Shown here in pieces: positions 26,439-34,605 of a stretch of DNA of 64,000 nt. The notes beneath the pieces are model-generated. The model saw only the letters and a program-made list of their open reading frames with translations. It was not told the DNA's origin and did no database searches. Each line of letters begins with the position of its first letter. Positions within the stretch are counted from its first letter, which is position 1. Origin of the DNA: Dongia_A sp044226685. Lineage in GTDB: Bacteria > Pseudomonadota > Alphaproteobacteria > Dongiales > Dongiaceae. The stretch lies in assembly GCA_044226685.1 (NCBI GenBank), contig JBGAGP010000003.1, forward strand, positions 1-64,000. The letters are read 5' to 3'. Made by a program: the position numbers and the translations under genes.

Positions 26439-27794
26439 CTATTGGTAGTCCTTCAGCCACGCCTTGTAGTTCTCAATGTCTGCGGCGTGGACACTCCGCC
26501 ACTTGCTGATGACGGTCTGGTAGGTCTCGGCCGCCTGGTCGACGTTCATGTCGCCGCCCAGCATGCCCTGGAAGACGACGAAGTTGCCGTTCACGTCGAG
26601 ATCGATCGGATAGTAGTTGGCCGAGTAGTAGGTCAACCCGTCCTTGGCCCAGGCCGCCAGCTGCTTGTCGGTGTCGCGCTTGGCCTTGGAGGTGTCCCAG
26701 CGCGTGTCGATGGGCAGCGTGCCGCTGCCCTCATAGAGCGCTTCCAGCCGTTCCGGCGTGTGCAGGAAGGCCATGAAGCTGCCGGCCAGTTCCTTGTTCG
26801 TCGCGAACTTGGTGACCTGGAAGCCGGGCGTGTCGACGGTCAGATGGTCGCCGCGCCCGTGGTCGTTGAACTGCGGCACCTTCATGACGCCCGGATGCTT
26901 GCCGGCGTCGTACATCGCCGCAATCATCTGCAGGTAACCGGGCGAGGCGAAGACCATCGCGGCCTCGCCGTCCTGCACCCGCGCCAAGCCGTCGGCGAGC
27001 AGGATCGAGTTGGTGTCGTCGTTGTAATAAGGCTTCAGCTCGGCCAGCTTCTGCAGCCACGACTTCCATTTCTCGCCGGTGAAGTCGCCGTCGATCACCA
27101 TCTGGATGAATTCCGGGATGGTGAAGACCTGCGACTGCAGGCCGACGCCGGAGATCTCGCCGCCGAAGCCGTCCTTGAGGCCGAGGGCGATCGGCGTGAT
27201 GCCGGCGTCCTTCAGCTTCTTGCAGGCAGCGATGAACTCGTCCCAGGTCTTTGGCGGGTTCTCCGGATCAAGGCCCGCCTTCTGGAACAGGTCCTTGTCA
27301 TAGACCACCGGGAAGATGCGCAGCTCGAACGGGTGGATCCAGGTCTTGCCGCCCCAGCGCGTGCCTTCGATGCTGGGCACGCCCTTCAGGTCTTCCGCGC
27401 TCAGCACGTCCTCGTTCGGCACCAGGCAGTTTTCCCAGGCCAGTTCCAGCGACCAGGTGCCGCCCCAGTTGTACCAGATGTCGGGGCCGCTGCCCGCCTT
27501 GCAGGCAGTCTTCTGTTGCGTGTTGTAGGTGTCGACCGCCTGCACCACGGTCTTGATCTTCACGTTCGGGTGCAGCTTTTCATAGGCGGCGACGGATTCC
27601 TCCATCCATGGCTCGATGCCAGGGACCTCCTGGTTGCCGAGCCACCACAAGGTGAGCTCCTGCTCGCCAGCCTTGCTCACGTCGTAGTCGCTGCCCAAGC
27701 CGTCCGCCCGCGCCTCGCCGGTCATCGCCAGGCCGGCCGCCGAGGCTGCGATGGCCGAGGCCAATGCAGTGCCGGCTAGGAATTTTCTATTCAT
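26439..27794 (-). CDS. Sugar-type ABC binding protein (family 1), importer A
   Basis: A 451-residue periplasmic binding protein. The signal peptide ends near residue 30 (EARA). The body has family 1 features: LTLWWLGNQEVPGIEPWMEE, AGSGPDIWYNWGG and NPPKTWDEFIAACKKLKDAG. It lies third in the leftward run after the DapA-like gene and two permeases. A purine-rich GGGAGAGGGAG immediately precedes the ATG. Only about 20% or less resemblance to importer B's binding protein is apparent by eye, so the two likely recognise different ligands. Confidence 0.88.
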   Translation of the reverse strand: MNRKFLAGTALASAIAASAAGLAMTGEARADGLGSDYDVSKAGEQELTLWWLGNQEVPGIEPWMEESVAAYEKLHPNVKIKTVVQAVDTYNTQQKTACKAGSGPDIWYNWGGTWSLELAWENCLVPNEDVLSAEDLKGVPSIEGTRWGGKTWIHPFELRIFPVVYDKDLFQKAGLDPENPPKTWDEFIAACKKLKDAGITPIALGLKDGFGGEISGVGLQSQVFTIPEFIQMVIDGDFTGEKWKSWLQKLAELKPYYNDDTNSILLADGLARVQDGEAAMVFASPGYLQMIAAMYDAGKHPGVMKVPQFNDHGRGDHLTVDTPGFQVTKFATNKELAGSFMAFLHTPERLEALYEGSGTLPIDTRWDTSKAKRDTDKQLAAWAKDGLTYYSANYYPIDLDVNGNFVVFQGMLGGDMNVDQAAETYQTVISKWRSVHAADIENYKAWLKDYQ

Positions 27795-27882
27795 CTCCCT
27801 CTCCCTGTTTGTTTCATTGGTCCGCTGAACGCATGCCCGTATTTACTTCGCCGGCTTGCGCCGGATACGCCTTCGCTCCTGA

Positions 27883-28758
27883 TCATCCTTTCACCGCGCC
27901 CGCCGTCAGCCCGCGGATGAAGAATCGCTGGCCGAGCAGATAGAGCGTCACCATCGGCACCGTCGCCCACAGCATGCCCGCCATCACCACCGGCACGTCG
28001 ACGCGGTAGCGCGAGTTGAAGATGGTGAGGCCGACCATGAGGGTTCGCAGGCCCTGGTCCTGCAGGAACACCACCGCGATCAGCACCTCGTTCCACACCC
28101 ACAGCGACTGCACGATCGCCACCGTCATCAGCGCCGAGCCGGAGAGCGGCAGCACGATCTCCCAGAACACGCGCCAGACGCCGGCGCCGTCGATTCGCGC
28201 CGCCTCGATCAGGGCCGGCGAGATGGTCGAGAAGAAGCTGCAAAGCAGGAAGGTCGAGAATGGCAGCATGATCCCGGCATAGATCACGATGACGGTGTGA
28301 TAGGTGTTGAGCTGCCTGAGGTTCACCACCATCTCGAAGATCGGCACGATCAGCACGATGGGCGGCACCACCAGCAGCGCAATGAGTGCGCCGAGCACGA
28401 GCGGCCCGAGCCGCCAGCGCATCAGGCTGATTGGATAAGCGGCGAGCGCCGCCAGCGCCGTGGAGATCGCCACCGAGGCCAGGGTGACGAGCAGTGAATT
28501 CAGCAGCCACCAATAGAGCCCGCCATCGGCCAGGGCGGCGTTCAGCGTTTTCAGGGTCGGGTGCAGCGGCAGGCCGAGCTTGTTGCCGGTGTATTCCGCC
28601 CGCGTCTTGAAGGCGTTCACGGTCATGAAATAGACCGGCAGCAGGGCCAGGGCGGAAAAGCCGATCATCACCGCATGGCGGCCGAAGGCGCCCAGGGCGC
28701 GGCTCCGGGGCCTTGGCGTCGGTTGGGCCGGCGTCGCGGTGAGGCTATTCGTAGCCAT
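27883..28758 (-). CDS. Sugar-type ABC permease (MalG/UgpE family), importer A
   Basis: A 291-residue permease with six membrane segments, EAA loop PALIEAARIDGAGVWRVFWE and C-terminus GLTAGAVKG. Its first codons overlap the end of the partner permease by 14 bases. Confidence 0.9.
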   Translation of the reverse strand: MATNSLTATPAQPTPRPRSRALGAFGRHAVMIGFSALALLPVYFMTVNAFKTRAEYTGNKLGLPLHPTLKTLNAALADGGLYWWLLNSLLVTLASVAISTALAALAAYPISLMRWRLGPLVLGALIALLVVPPIVLIVPIFEMVVNLRQLNTYHTVIVIYAGIMLPFSTFLLCSFFSTISPALIEAARIDGAGVWRVFWEIVLPLSGSALMTVAIVQSLWVWNEVLIAVVFLQDQGLRTLMVGLTIFNSRYRVDVPVVMAGMLWATVPMVTLYLLGQRFFIRGLTAGAVKG

Positions 28759-29623
28759 TGGCGGCCAGCCTCCTCTGCAGCCAGACGCGCATGGTGATCA
28801 GGATCGAGACGATGCCGAGCAGCACCACCCCGGCCGCCGAGCCGACGCCGACGATGTCATTGGTGAAGACCTGCTGGTAGATGTAGTACTCGGTCACCAC
28901 GGTGCTGTTCATCGGCCCGCCCAGCGTCATGACGTAGACATAGGCGAAGACCCAGCTCAGCATGTTGATGAGCTCGATGATGCCGTAGAAGGCGAGCGCC
29001 GGGGCCAGCTGCGGGATCGTGACGTGCCACAGGATCTGCCACCAGCGGGCGCCGTCGACCCGCGCGGACTCGAAATATTCCTCGCTGACGCTGACCAGGC
29101 GGGCCAGGCACAGGATGATGCCGAAGCCCAGCTCCTTCCAGATGATCACGAACATGATCGTGCGCATCGCCCAGGTCGGGCTGCCGAGCCAGTCCAGGGC
29201 GAGGAACTTGAGCCCCATCAGCTTCAAGCCGGTGTTGAGCACGCCCTGGTACTGGAAGATGTAGCCGAAGACGAAACCGACGGTCGGGATCGACAGGATG
29301 TAGGGGATGAACAGCAGCGTGCGGTAGATCTTCCACCCCTTGGGCCGGTCGAACAGGATGGCGGAGAGGATGACGCTGAGCGCGATCATCACCGGCACGC
29401 AGAGGAACAGCTCGAGATTGTTGAGCAGCGCCGTATGGAACAGCGGGTCGGTGAAGACGTAGTGGAAATTCGCGAAGCCGAAGGATGTCGCCGGCTGGTC
29501 GGCGGTGGCGTCCACTTGCAGGCTGTAGCGGAACAGCGTCGCGATGGGGTACGCGAAGATGGCGCCGACGAAGACGATCATCGGCGCGGCATAGAGCCAT
29601 GGAAGCCAGCGGTTGATCCTCAT
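28745..29623 (-). CDS. Sugar-type ABC permease (MalF/UgpA family), importer A
   Basis: A 292-residue permease with six membrane segments; the EAA loop is EEYFESARVDGARWWQILWH. The ATG at 29623 is preferred because AAGG lies 6 bases upstream; the alternative ATG six codons earlier (29641) has its purine run directly against the start. It follows the DapA-like gene by 110 bases on the same strand. Confidence 0.88.
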   Translation of the reverse strand: MRINRWLPWLYAAPMIVFVGAIFAYPIATLFRYSLQVDATADQPATSFGFANFHYVFTDPLFHTALLNNLELFLCVPVMIALSVILSAILFDRPKGWKIYRTLLFIPYILSIPTVGFVFGYIFQYQGVLNTGLKLMGLKFLALDWLGSPTWAMRTIMFVIIWKELGFGIILCLARLVSVSEEYFESARVDGARWWQILWHVTIPQLAPALAFYGIIELINMLSWVFAYVYVMTLGGPMNSTVVTEYYIYQQVFTNDIVGVGSAAGVVLLGIVSILITMRVWLQRRLAANGYE

Positions 29624-29733
29624 GACCGGCCTTGTCCCCATCTCCCGGACCGGAGCCGGTCAGATTCGACCGGCCCGCAACGCCATCACCTCTTCACCTG
29701 TGTCGTCGCGACCGGACGCCTTCCGGCGGCCGG

Positions 29734-30639
29734 TCAGATCTTGCCCAATGCCTGCGAATAGCGCCGCATCAACTCCAGCCCGAAGGCGCTGGCCGGCGTA
29801 TGCGGGATCCGCGTGTCCGTCTCCTGGATGCCGAAGCGATGCTTCAGCACATGCTTGCCGTAGACCAGGAACGTATCCATCGATTCCATCAGCACGATGA
29901 GCAGCGGCAGCAGCCGCTCGTAGAGCTGCTGCGCCTTCTCCGCGGAATCCGGCGTGCCGGCATCGACAAAATCGAACACGCGCGCCAGCAGATCCGCCAC
30001 TTCGGCGCCAGGGATGATGCCGACGGCGCCGGCGCGGATGGAATCGATCATCTCGATGCCGTCGCGGCCGTTGAAGACGTCGAGCGTTCCCTCGACCTGC
30101 TCCACCAGGCGGGAGATGGCCAGGGCCGTCGCCTCCAGCTTCACGATGGCGACATTCGGATGCGCCTTGTGAAGCGTGGAGATTCCGTTGTGTGACAGGC
30201 CGATGCCGAGATATTCGGGCGCGTTCTGGATGCCGACCGGGATCGGCGAGGCGTCCGCCACGGCGCCGAAGAAGCGGATCAGCTCCGATTCCGGCACGCC
30301 CTTGACCGGCGGCGGCTGCAGGATCGCCCATTTGGCGCCGACGCCGGCGGCCGCCTTCACGAAATCGCTCTGGCCGGGGATGCTTGATTCGGCGACGGTG
30401 ACCGCCAACGGCACGGCGCCGCCGATATCCTCCGCCACCCATTCCATCAAGGTGCGGCGCTCGACGGTGGAGAGCTTGTTCACCTCGGTCGCCATGCCGA
30501 GGATGGCGATGCCGTGCACCTTCTGCTGCAGCAGCGCCTTGACCTGCCGCCGCATCGGATCGCGCGCCAGGTTGCCCTTCGCGTCGAACAACGCGAACAC
30601 CATGGGATAGACGCCGGAAAAGCCCGACTTAGATTTCAT
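29734..30639 (-). CDS. DapA/DHDPS-family (class I) aldolase or dehydratase
   Basis: A 301-residue TIM-barrel enzyme of the DHDPS/N-acetylneuraminate lyase superfamily. The Schiff-base lysine is Lys167 in VAIVKLEATA, and GMATEVNKLS (48-57) matches the substrate-carboxylate loop of the family. In catabolic loci these proteins usually cleave or dehydrate 2-keto-3-deoxy acids. That fits the enolase-superfamily dehydratase and dehydrogenases of this region. The ATG at 30639 has GGGGG about 10 bases upstream; the longer frame crosses the operator and promoter and is rejected. It heads the importer A operon and carries a LacI-type operator in its promoter. Confidence 0.85.
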   Translation of the reverse strand: MKSKSGFSGVYPMVFALFDAKGNLARDPMRRQVKALLQQKVHGIAILGMATEVNKLSTVERRTLMEWVAEDIGGAVPLAVTVAESSIPGQSDFVKAAAGVGAKWAILQPPPVKGVPESELIRFFGAVADASPIPVGIQNAPEYLGIGLSHNGISTLHKAHPNVAIVKLEATALAISRLVEQVEGTLDVFNGRDGIEMIDSIRAGAVGIIPGAEVADLLARVFDFVDAGTPDSAEKAQQLYERLLPLLIVLMESMDTFLVYGKHVLKHRFGIQETDTRIPHTPASAFGLELMRRYSQALGKI

Positions 30640-30692
30640 GAACCGCACGCCCCCCTTTGCCGACCCCCGCGAAGGCAGCCGGTGTTGCTTCA

Positions 30693-30737
30693 CTATAACG
30701 TTAAAGCAGACTAAGGCCAGTGGCCGCCCGCTGTCAA
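30693..30737 (-). promoter_or_regulatory. Promoter of the dapA-like/importer A operon with LacI-type operator O1
   Basis: On the minus strand TTGACA (30732-30737) and TTAGTC (30709-30714) are 17 bases apart. The imperfect palindrome CTTTAACGTTATAG (minus strand of 30693-30706), centred on AACGTT, sits at the expected transcription start, a classic repression position. The same 14-mer recurs with few changes at 38490-38503 and 38604-38617. The -35 context CGATTGACAGC is shared exactly with the hyuA promoter. Confidence 0.65.
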
Positions 30738-30906
30738 TCGGGATGCTGGGCGATAGTCCATGTCGCCGTGCCGCCGCGTCCGGCGCATTAAGGAAATTGA
30801 CGCTGCGGCGGTCGCGAGCTTGCGATATTCTTGACGGCATCGCCGGCCGGCCTTACTCCCACGCTTGGCCTTCATCGCCGTCACGACCGGGGTACGACGA
30901 CGTCCC

Positions 30907-32046
30907 ATGAAATCCAAGCAGACCCGCCGCACGGCCGCCAAGCCGCCTGCCCGCGCAGACAAGGCGAAGGCGGCGAGGTCGCGTGGAAGCGGCCAGAAGG
31001 CGGAGGCGCCGACGCCCATCCCCGCCAGCGGGCATGTGACGCTGCGCGATGTCGCCATCGCCGCCGGCGTCTCGCCGATGAGCGTTTCCAACTTCATCAA
31101 CGACCGGCGCGGCGCGATGCGGCCGGAAACCCGCGAGCGCATCCAGGCCGAGATCGAGCGCCTGGGCTATCGCCCTCATACCGTGGCGCGCAACCTGCGG
31201 CTGTCGCGGCGGCTGTCCATCGACATGGTCATCGTCGACGATGCGCCGCTGTATCTGGCCGACCCCTTCACCACCCATGTCGTCGCCGGCCTCAGCAACT
31301 GTCTGAACCGCCACGGCTACGGCCTGCAGCTGCAGGGCATCTCGGCGGAGGCGTTTCCCGATTCGCCGCTGGTACGCAACATCCGCTCGGACGGCCTGTG
31401 CGTGCAGCTCTCCGGCAGCGCCGAATCCCGGCGCGCGATCATCGCCAAGCTGCTGCGCCTGGGCCAGCCGATGGTGGTGTTCCAGGAAACCTTCAAGTTC
31501 CGCGGCGCCGACCTCTGCATCATTCGCCAAGCCGACCGCGACGGCGGCAGCATGGTGGCGCGGGAGGCGCTGCGCCGCGGCGCCAAGCGCGTGGTCATGC
31601 TGGTGCCGGAAGTGACCTGGCCGGCGATCGGCGAGCGGGTCGCCGGCGCGCGCGAGGTCATCCAGGCGGCGGAGTCGCAGCCGCGCTTCGAGATCGTGAC
31701 CTGCGGCAAGGCCGATTTCAGCGACACCCAGAAGGCCCTGGGCCAGCACATCGACGTCCACGGCTATCCCGACGCGATCCTGGCCGGCAACGACCAGATG
31801 GGCATCGCGGCAATGAAGCTGATGGCCGCCCATGGCCGCCGGGTGCCTGCGGACGTGGTGATCACCGGCTTCAACGCCTTCGAATTCTGGCAGTTCACCG
31901 ATCCGGTGCTGACGACGATCCGCTCTCCCGCTTACGAGATGGGCGCGCGCGGCGGCGACGAGATCCTGGCGCGCCTGGACAAGGGCCGCTTCGACCGCCA
32001 CGAGATCGTCTTCCCGGTCGAATTGCAGCGCGGCGGGTCGACCTGA
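30907..32046 (+). CDS. LacI/GalR-family transcriptional regulator
   Basis: A 379-residue regulator. After a basic, Lys/Arg/Ala-rich N-terminal tail of about 45 residues comes the LacI helix-turn-helix VTLRDVAIAAGVSPMSVSNF (about 53-72) and the hinge helix GYRPHTVARNLR. The rest is a periplasmic-binding-protein-like effector domain ending in GFNAFEFWQFTDPVLTTIRS. The ATG at 30907 is preferred over an earlier one at 30865, but both are possible. It is divergent from the dapA-like operon, with O1 between them, and it converges with the ATPase gene. By position it most likely represses the dapA, hyu and SDR units. Confidence 0.9.
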   Translation: MKSKQTRRTAAKPPARADKAKAARSRGSGQKAEAPTPIPASGHVTLRDVAIAAGVSPMSVSNFINDRRGAMRPETRERIQAEIERLGYRPHTVARNLRLSRRLSIDMVIVDDAPLYLADPFTTHVVAGLSNCLNRHGYGLQLQGISAEAFPDSPLVRNIRSDGLCVQLSGSAESRRAIIAKLLRLGQPMVVFQETFKFRGADLCIIRQADRDGGSMVAREALRRGAKRVVMLVPEVTWPAIGERVAGAREVIQAAESQPRFEIVTCGKADFSDTQKALGQHIDVHGYPDAILAGNDQMGIAAMKLMAAHGRRVPADVVITGFNAFEFWQFTDPVLTTIRSPAYEMGARGGDEILARLDKGRFDRHEIVFPVELQRGGST

Positions 32047-32053
32047 GCCCTGC

Positions 32054-33181
32054 CTAGGCCGGCTCGCGCAGCCGGCTGTCGCCGCTCGTCTCGTCGAACA
32101 GCCGGACCAGTTCCGGCCGCGGCCGCAGGGCGACCGCCGCCCCGGCGGCGGCGGCAATCGGATCGTTGAGCCGGGCGCAGATCGACCCGGTCAATTCCGC
32201 CGGACGATCGCTCTGCTCGACCACGTCCAGGCCCCGGGCCCGCAGATACAGATAGCGCTCCGCCCCCAGTTCCTCGACCACCTCGATCTCGCCGACGACC
32301 GCGTCATCGCCACCAGCCGATGGAACCAGCCCCTCCGGGCGCAACCCGACCAGGACCTCGGCCGGGCCGGACGTGATGCGCTGGCGCATGTCCGGCGGCA
32401 GCGCCACGTGCACGGAGCCGATGTCGACGCCCGCATCGGTCAGCCTGCCACGCAGGAAGTTCATCGGCGGGCTGCCGATGAATCCGGCGACGAAGGCGTT
32501 CGCGGGATGCATGTAGAGGTGATGCGGCGGCGCCACCTGCTGGATGCGGCCTTTGTTGAGCACGGTCACGCGCTGACCGAGGGTCATCGCCTCGGTCTGG
32601 TCATGGGTGACGTAGATGGTGGTGACGCCGAGGCGGCGATGGAGGCGGACCAGCTCGACCCGCATCTGGATCCGCAGCTTGGCATCCAGATTGGACAGCG
32701 GCTCGTCCATCAGGAATGCCTGCGGATGACGGATGATGGCGCGCCCCATGGCGACGCGCTGGCGCTGGCCGCCGGAAAGATCGCGCGGCTTGCGCCCGAG
32801 CAGCGCCTCGATGCCGAGCATCTTCGCCACCTCGGCCACCCGCGCGTCGATCTCCGCTTTGGCCATGCCGCGCATCCGCAGGGGAAAGCCGACATTCTCG
32901 CCGACCGACTTGTGCGGGTAGAGCGCATAGTTCTGGAACACCATGGCGACGTCGCGATCCTGCGGATCCAGATGGCCGACCGGGCGGCCGCCGATGCGAA
33001 TGTCGCCGCTGGTCGCCTGCTCCAGCCCGGCGATCATGCGGAGCGCGGTGGTCTTGCCGCAGCCCGAGGGGCCGACGAAGATCATGAACTCGCCGTCCTC
33101 GATACGCAGGCTGAGATCGTCGACCGCGACGAAGCCGTCGCCGAACTTCTTGGACACGTGGTCGAATTCGATCATCGCCAT
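32054..33181 (-). CDS. Sugar ABC ATPase (MsmK/UgpC/MalK family), probably shared
   Basis: A 375-residue ATPase. Walker A is GPSGCGKTT, the signature is LSGGQRQRVAMGRA, Walker B is AFLMDEPLSNLD and the switch His lies in VTHDQTEAMTLG. The long C-terminal domain with VGLRPEGL is the MalK-type regulatory region. It is the only such ATPase for the two nearby sugar-type permease pairs (23173-24913 and 27883-29623), which have none of their own. It lies 97 bases after the enolase-superfamily gene on the same strand and ends 8 bases from the convergent LacI gene. Confidence 0.92.
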   Translation of the reverse strand: MAMIEFDHVSKKFGDGFVAVDDLSLRIEDGEFMIFVGPSGCGKTTALRMIAGLEQATSGDIRIGGRPVGHLDPQDRDVAMVFQNYALYPHKSVGENVGFPLRMRGMAKAEIDARVAEVAKMLGIEALLGRKPRDLSGGQRQRVAMGRAIIRHPQAFLMDEPLSNLDAKLRIQMRVELVRLHRRLGVTTIYVTHDQTEAMTLGQRVTVLNKGRIQQVAPPHHLYMHPANAFVAGFIGSPPMNFLRGRLTDAGVDIGSVHVALPPDMRQRITSGPAEVLVGLRPEGLVPSAGGDDAVVGEIEVVEELGAERYLYLRARGLDVVEQSDRPAELTGSICARLNDPIAAAAGAAVALRPRPELVRLFDETSGDSRLREPA

Positions 33182-33278
33182 GTCGGCATGTCCCCCGTTC
33201 GGCGCCTGCCGCCACGGCCAGCCGCGGCTGTCCCCGGCATGTCGTCTCCCCTAGCCATGATCGGGCAGAGTCCCGGCA

Positions 33279-34403
33279 CTACGCAACCGCGAATTCCCGC
33301 AGCACCTTCTCGTCGAGCTCGATGCCGAGGCCGGGTCCGTTGGGCACCGCCACGAAGCCATCCACCACGGGGAATCTCTCGGGAACCAGGCGCTGGTTGA
33401 GGTCGGTGGTCTGCACGCAGTATTCCATGTATTCCGCCTCATCCATCGCCGCCAGCACATGCAGCGTCGCCGCCTTGATGATGCCGGTGCTCCAGGCGTG
33501 CAGCACGCAGCGCTTGCCCATCCGCTTGGCGTAGTCGGCGATCTTCAGGCATTCGAGAATGCCGCCGGCGCGGGTTACGTCGGGTTGCACCACCTCGACG
33601 CCGCCCTGGGTTACCAGGCGCTCGAAATCGGCCAGCGTCGTTTCCTCCTCGCCCGCCGCGATCGGCGTCTTCACCGCCTTGGCCAGCGCCATGTATTTCC
33701 CGTATTCGTCCGGCTCGAACGGTTCCTCGATCCAGTATGGATTGTGCTCCTCCATGCGGCGGACCACGTTGATGGCCTGGCGGGCGCTCTTCCAGCCGAA
33801 GCCGACATCGATCATCAGGTCGAACTGGTCGCCGCCGGCCTTGCGTGCCGCCTCGACCAGGGCGACGTCGAGCTCACCGGATTGGCCGAGCGGGCCCCAG
33901 CCGAGCTTCACCGCCTTGAACCCGGCCCTGAGCTGCGCTTCGACCGTGCGCGCAGCCTCCGCCGGGGTATCGGGCATCAGGGTGCTGGCATAGGCCTTCA
34001 CCTTGTCGCGCCGCGCGCCGCCGACCAGGCTGTGGATCGGCTTGCCCAGTGCCTTGCCGACGACGTCCCAAAGCGCGATCTCGATGCCGCTGATGGCATG
34101 CAGGGCGGCGCCGCGGCGGCCGTAATAGACCGACCGGTCGTACATCTTGCGCCACAAGCGGCCGACCTGGAACGGATCCTCGCCGACCAGGACCGCGGCC
34201 AGGCCGGAGGCAATCTTGTGCGAGGCCGGCGCCTCGATCACGGCCTTGGCGACATGCGGCGAGGAATCGACTTCGCCCAGGCCGACGATGCCGGCATCGG
34301 TATGGACGCGGACGATCAGCGCGTCCTGGCTGCCGTCGGCGATGTCGGTCTTGATCGGGCCGGGTGGCCGCAGCAGGATTGCCTCAACCTTTGTGATGCG
34401 CAT
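33279..34403 (-). CDS. Mandelate racemase/muconate lactonizing enzyme family (acid-sugar dehydratase-like)
   Basis: A 374-residue enolase-superfamily enzyme. The general base region reads GFKAVKLGWG (161-170, Lys163/Lys166). Metal ligands are Asp199 in MIDVGFGW, Glu225 or Glu226 in WIEEPF, and Glu252 in AAGEEET; the acid/base His302 is in LHAWSTG. This KLGWG plus LHAW pattern is that of acid-sugar dehydratases (mandelate racemase subgroup) rather than cycloisomerases. The likely product, a 2-keto-3-deoxy acid, would suit the DapA-like enzyme of the same regulon. Its start overlaps the small zinc-binding gene by 20 bases. Confidence 0.87.
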   Translation of the reverse strand: MRITKVEAILLRPPGPIKTDIADGSQDALIVRVHTDAGIVGLGEVDSSPHVAKAVIEAPASHKIASGLAAVLVGEDPFQVGRLWRKMYDRSVYYGRRGAALHAISGIEIALWDVVGKALGKPIHSLVGGARRDKVKAYASTLMPDTPAEAARTVEAQLRAGFKAVKLGWGPLGQSGELDVALVEAARKAGGDQFDLMIDVGFGWKSARQAINVVRRMEEHNPYWIEEPFEPDEYGKYMALAKAVKTPIAAGEEETTLADFERLVTQGGVEVVQPDVTRAGGILECLKIADYAKRMGKRCVLHAWSTGIIKAATLHVLAAMDEAEYMEYCVQTTDLNQRLVPERFPVVDGFVAVPNGPGLGIELDEKVLREFAVA

Positions 34404-34605
34404 CGCTCGCCTTCGCTCCGTAAGTGGGTTTCAGATAACTCTCGTAGAGATCCTCGCAGTCCGGGGAACAGGCGGCGAGCGTCCCGGCGCCGCCCTCGAA
34501 CACCCAGGACCGCCGCGGGATCAGCCGCCCGCAGACCGCGCAATAGGTCACGCTGGTGTCGTTCCAGCTGTGGGCCGGCTCGACCCAATGGCCTTTCCTG
34601 CTCAT
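34384..34605 (-). CDS. Small zinc-ribbon-like protein, co-translated with HyuB
   Basis: A 73-residue protein. Four cysteines form a CAVC (22-25) and a CSPDC (46-50) pair separated by 20 residues, a treble-clef/zinc-ribbon spacing. The start overlaps the HyuB stop (ATGA) and its end overlaps the next gene by 20 bases, so it must be translated in the operon if the neighbours are. I do not know a named family for it. Small zinc subunits are known in acetone and acetophenone carboxylases, whose large subunits are HyuA/HyuB relatives; a similar structural role is possible but only inferred. Confidence 0.7.
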   Translation of the reverse strand: MSRKGHWVEPAHSWNDTSVTYCAVCGRLIPRRSWVFEGGAGTLAACSPDCEDLYESYLKPTYGAKASDAHHKG

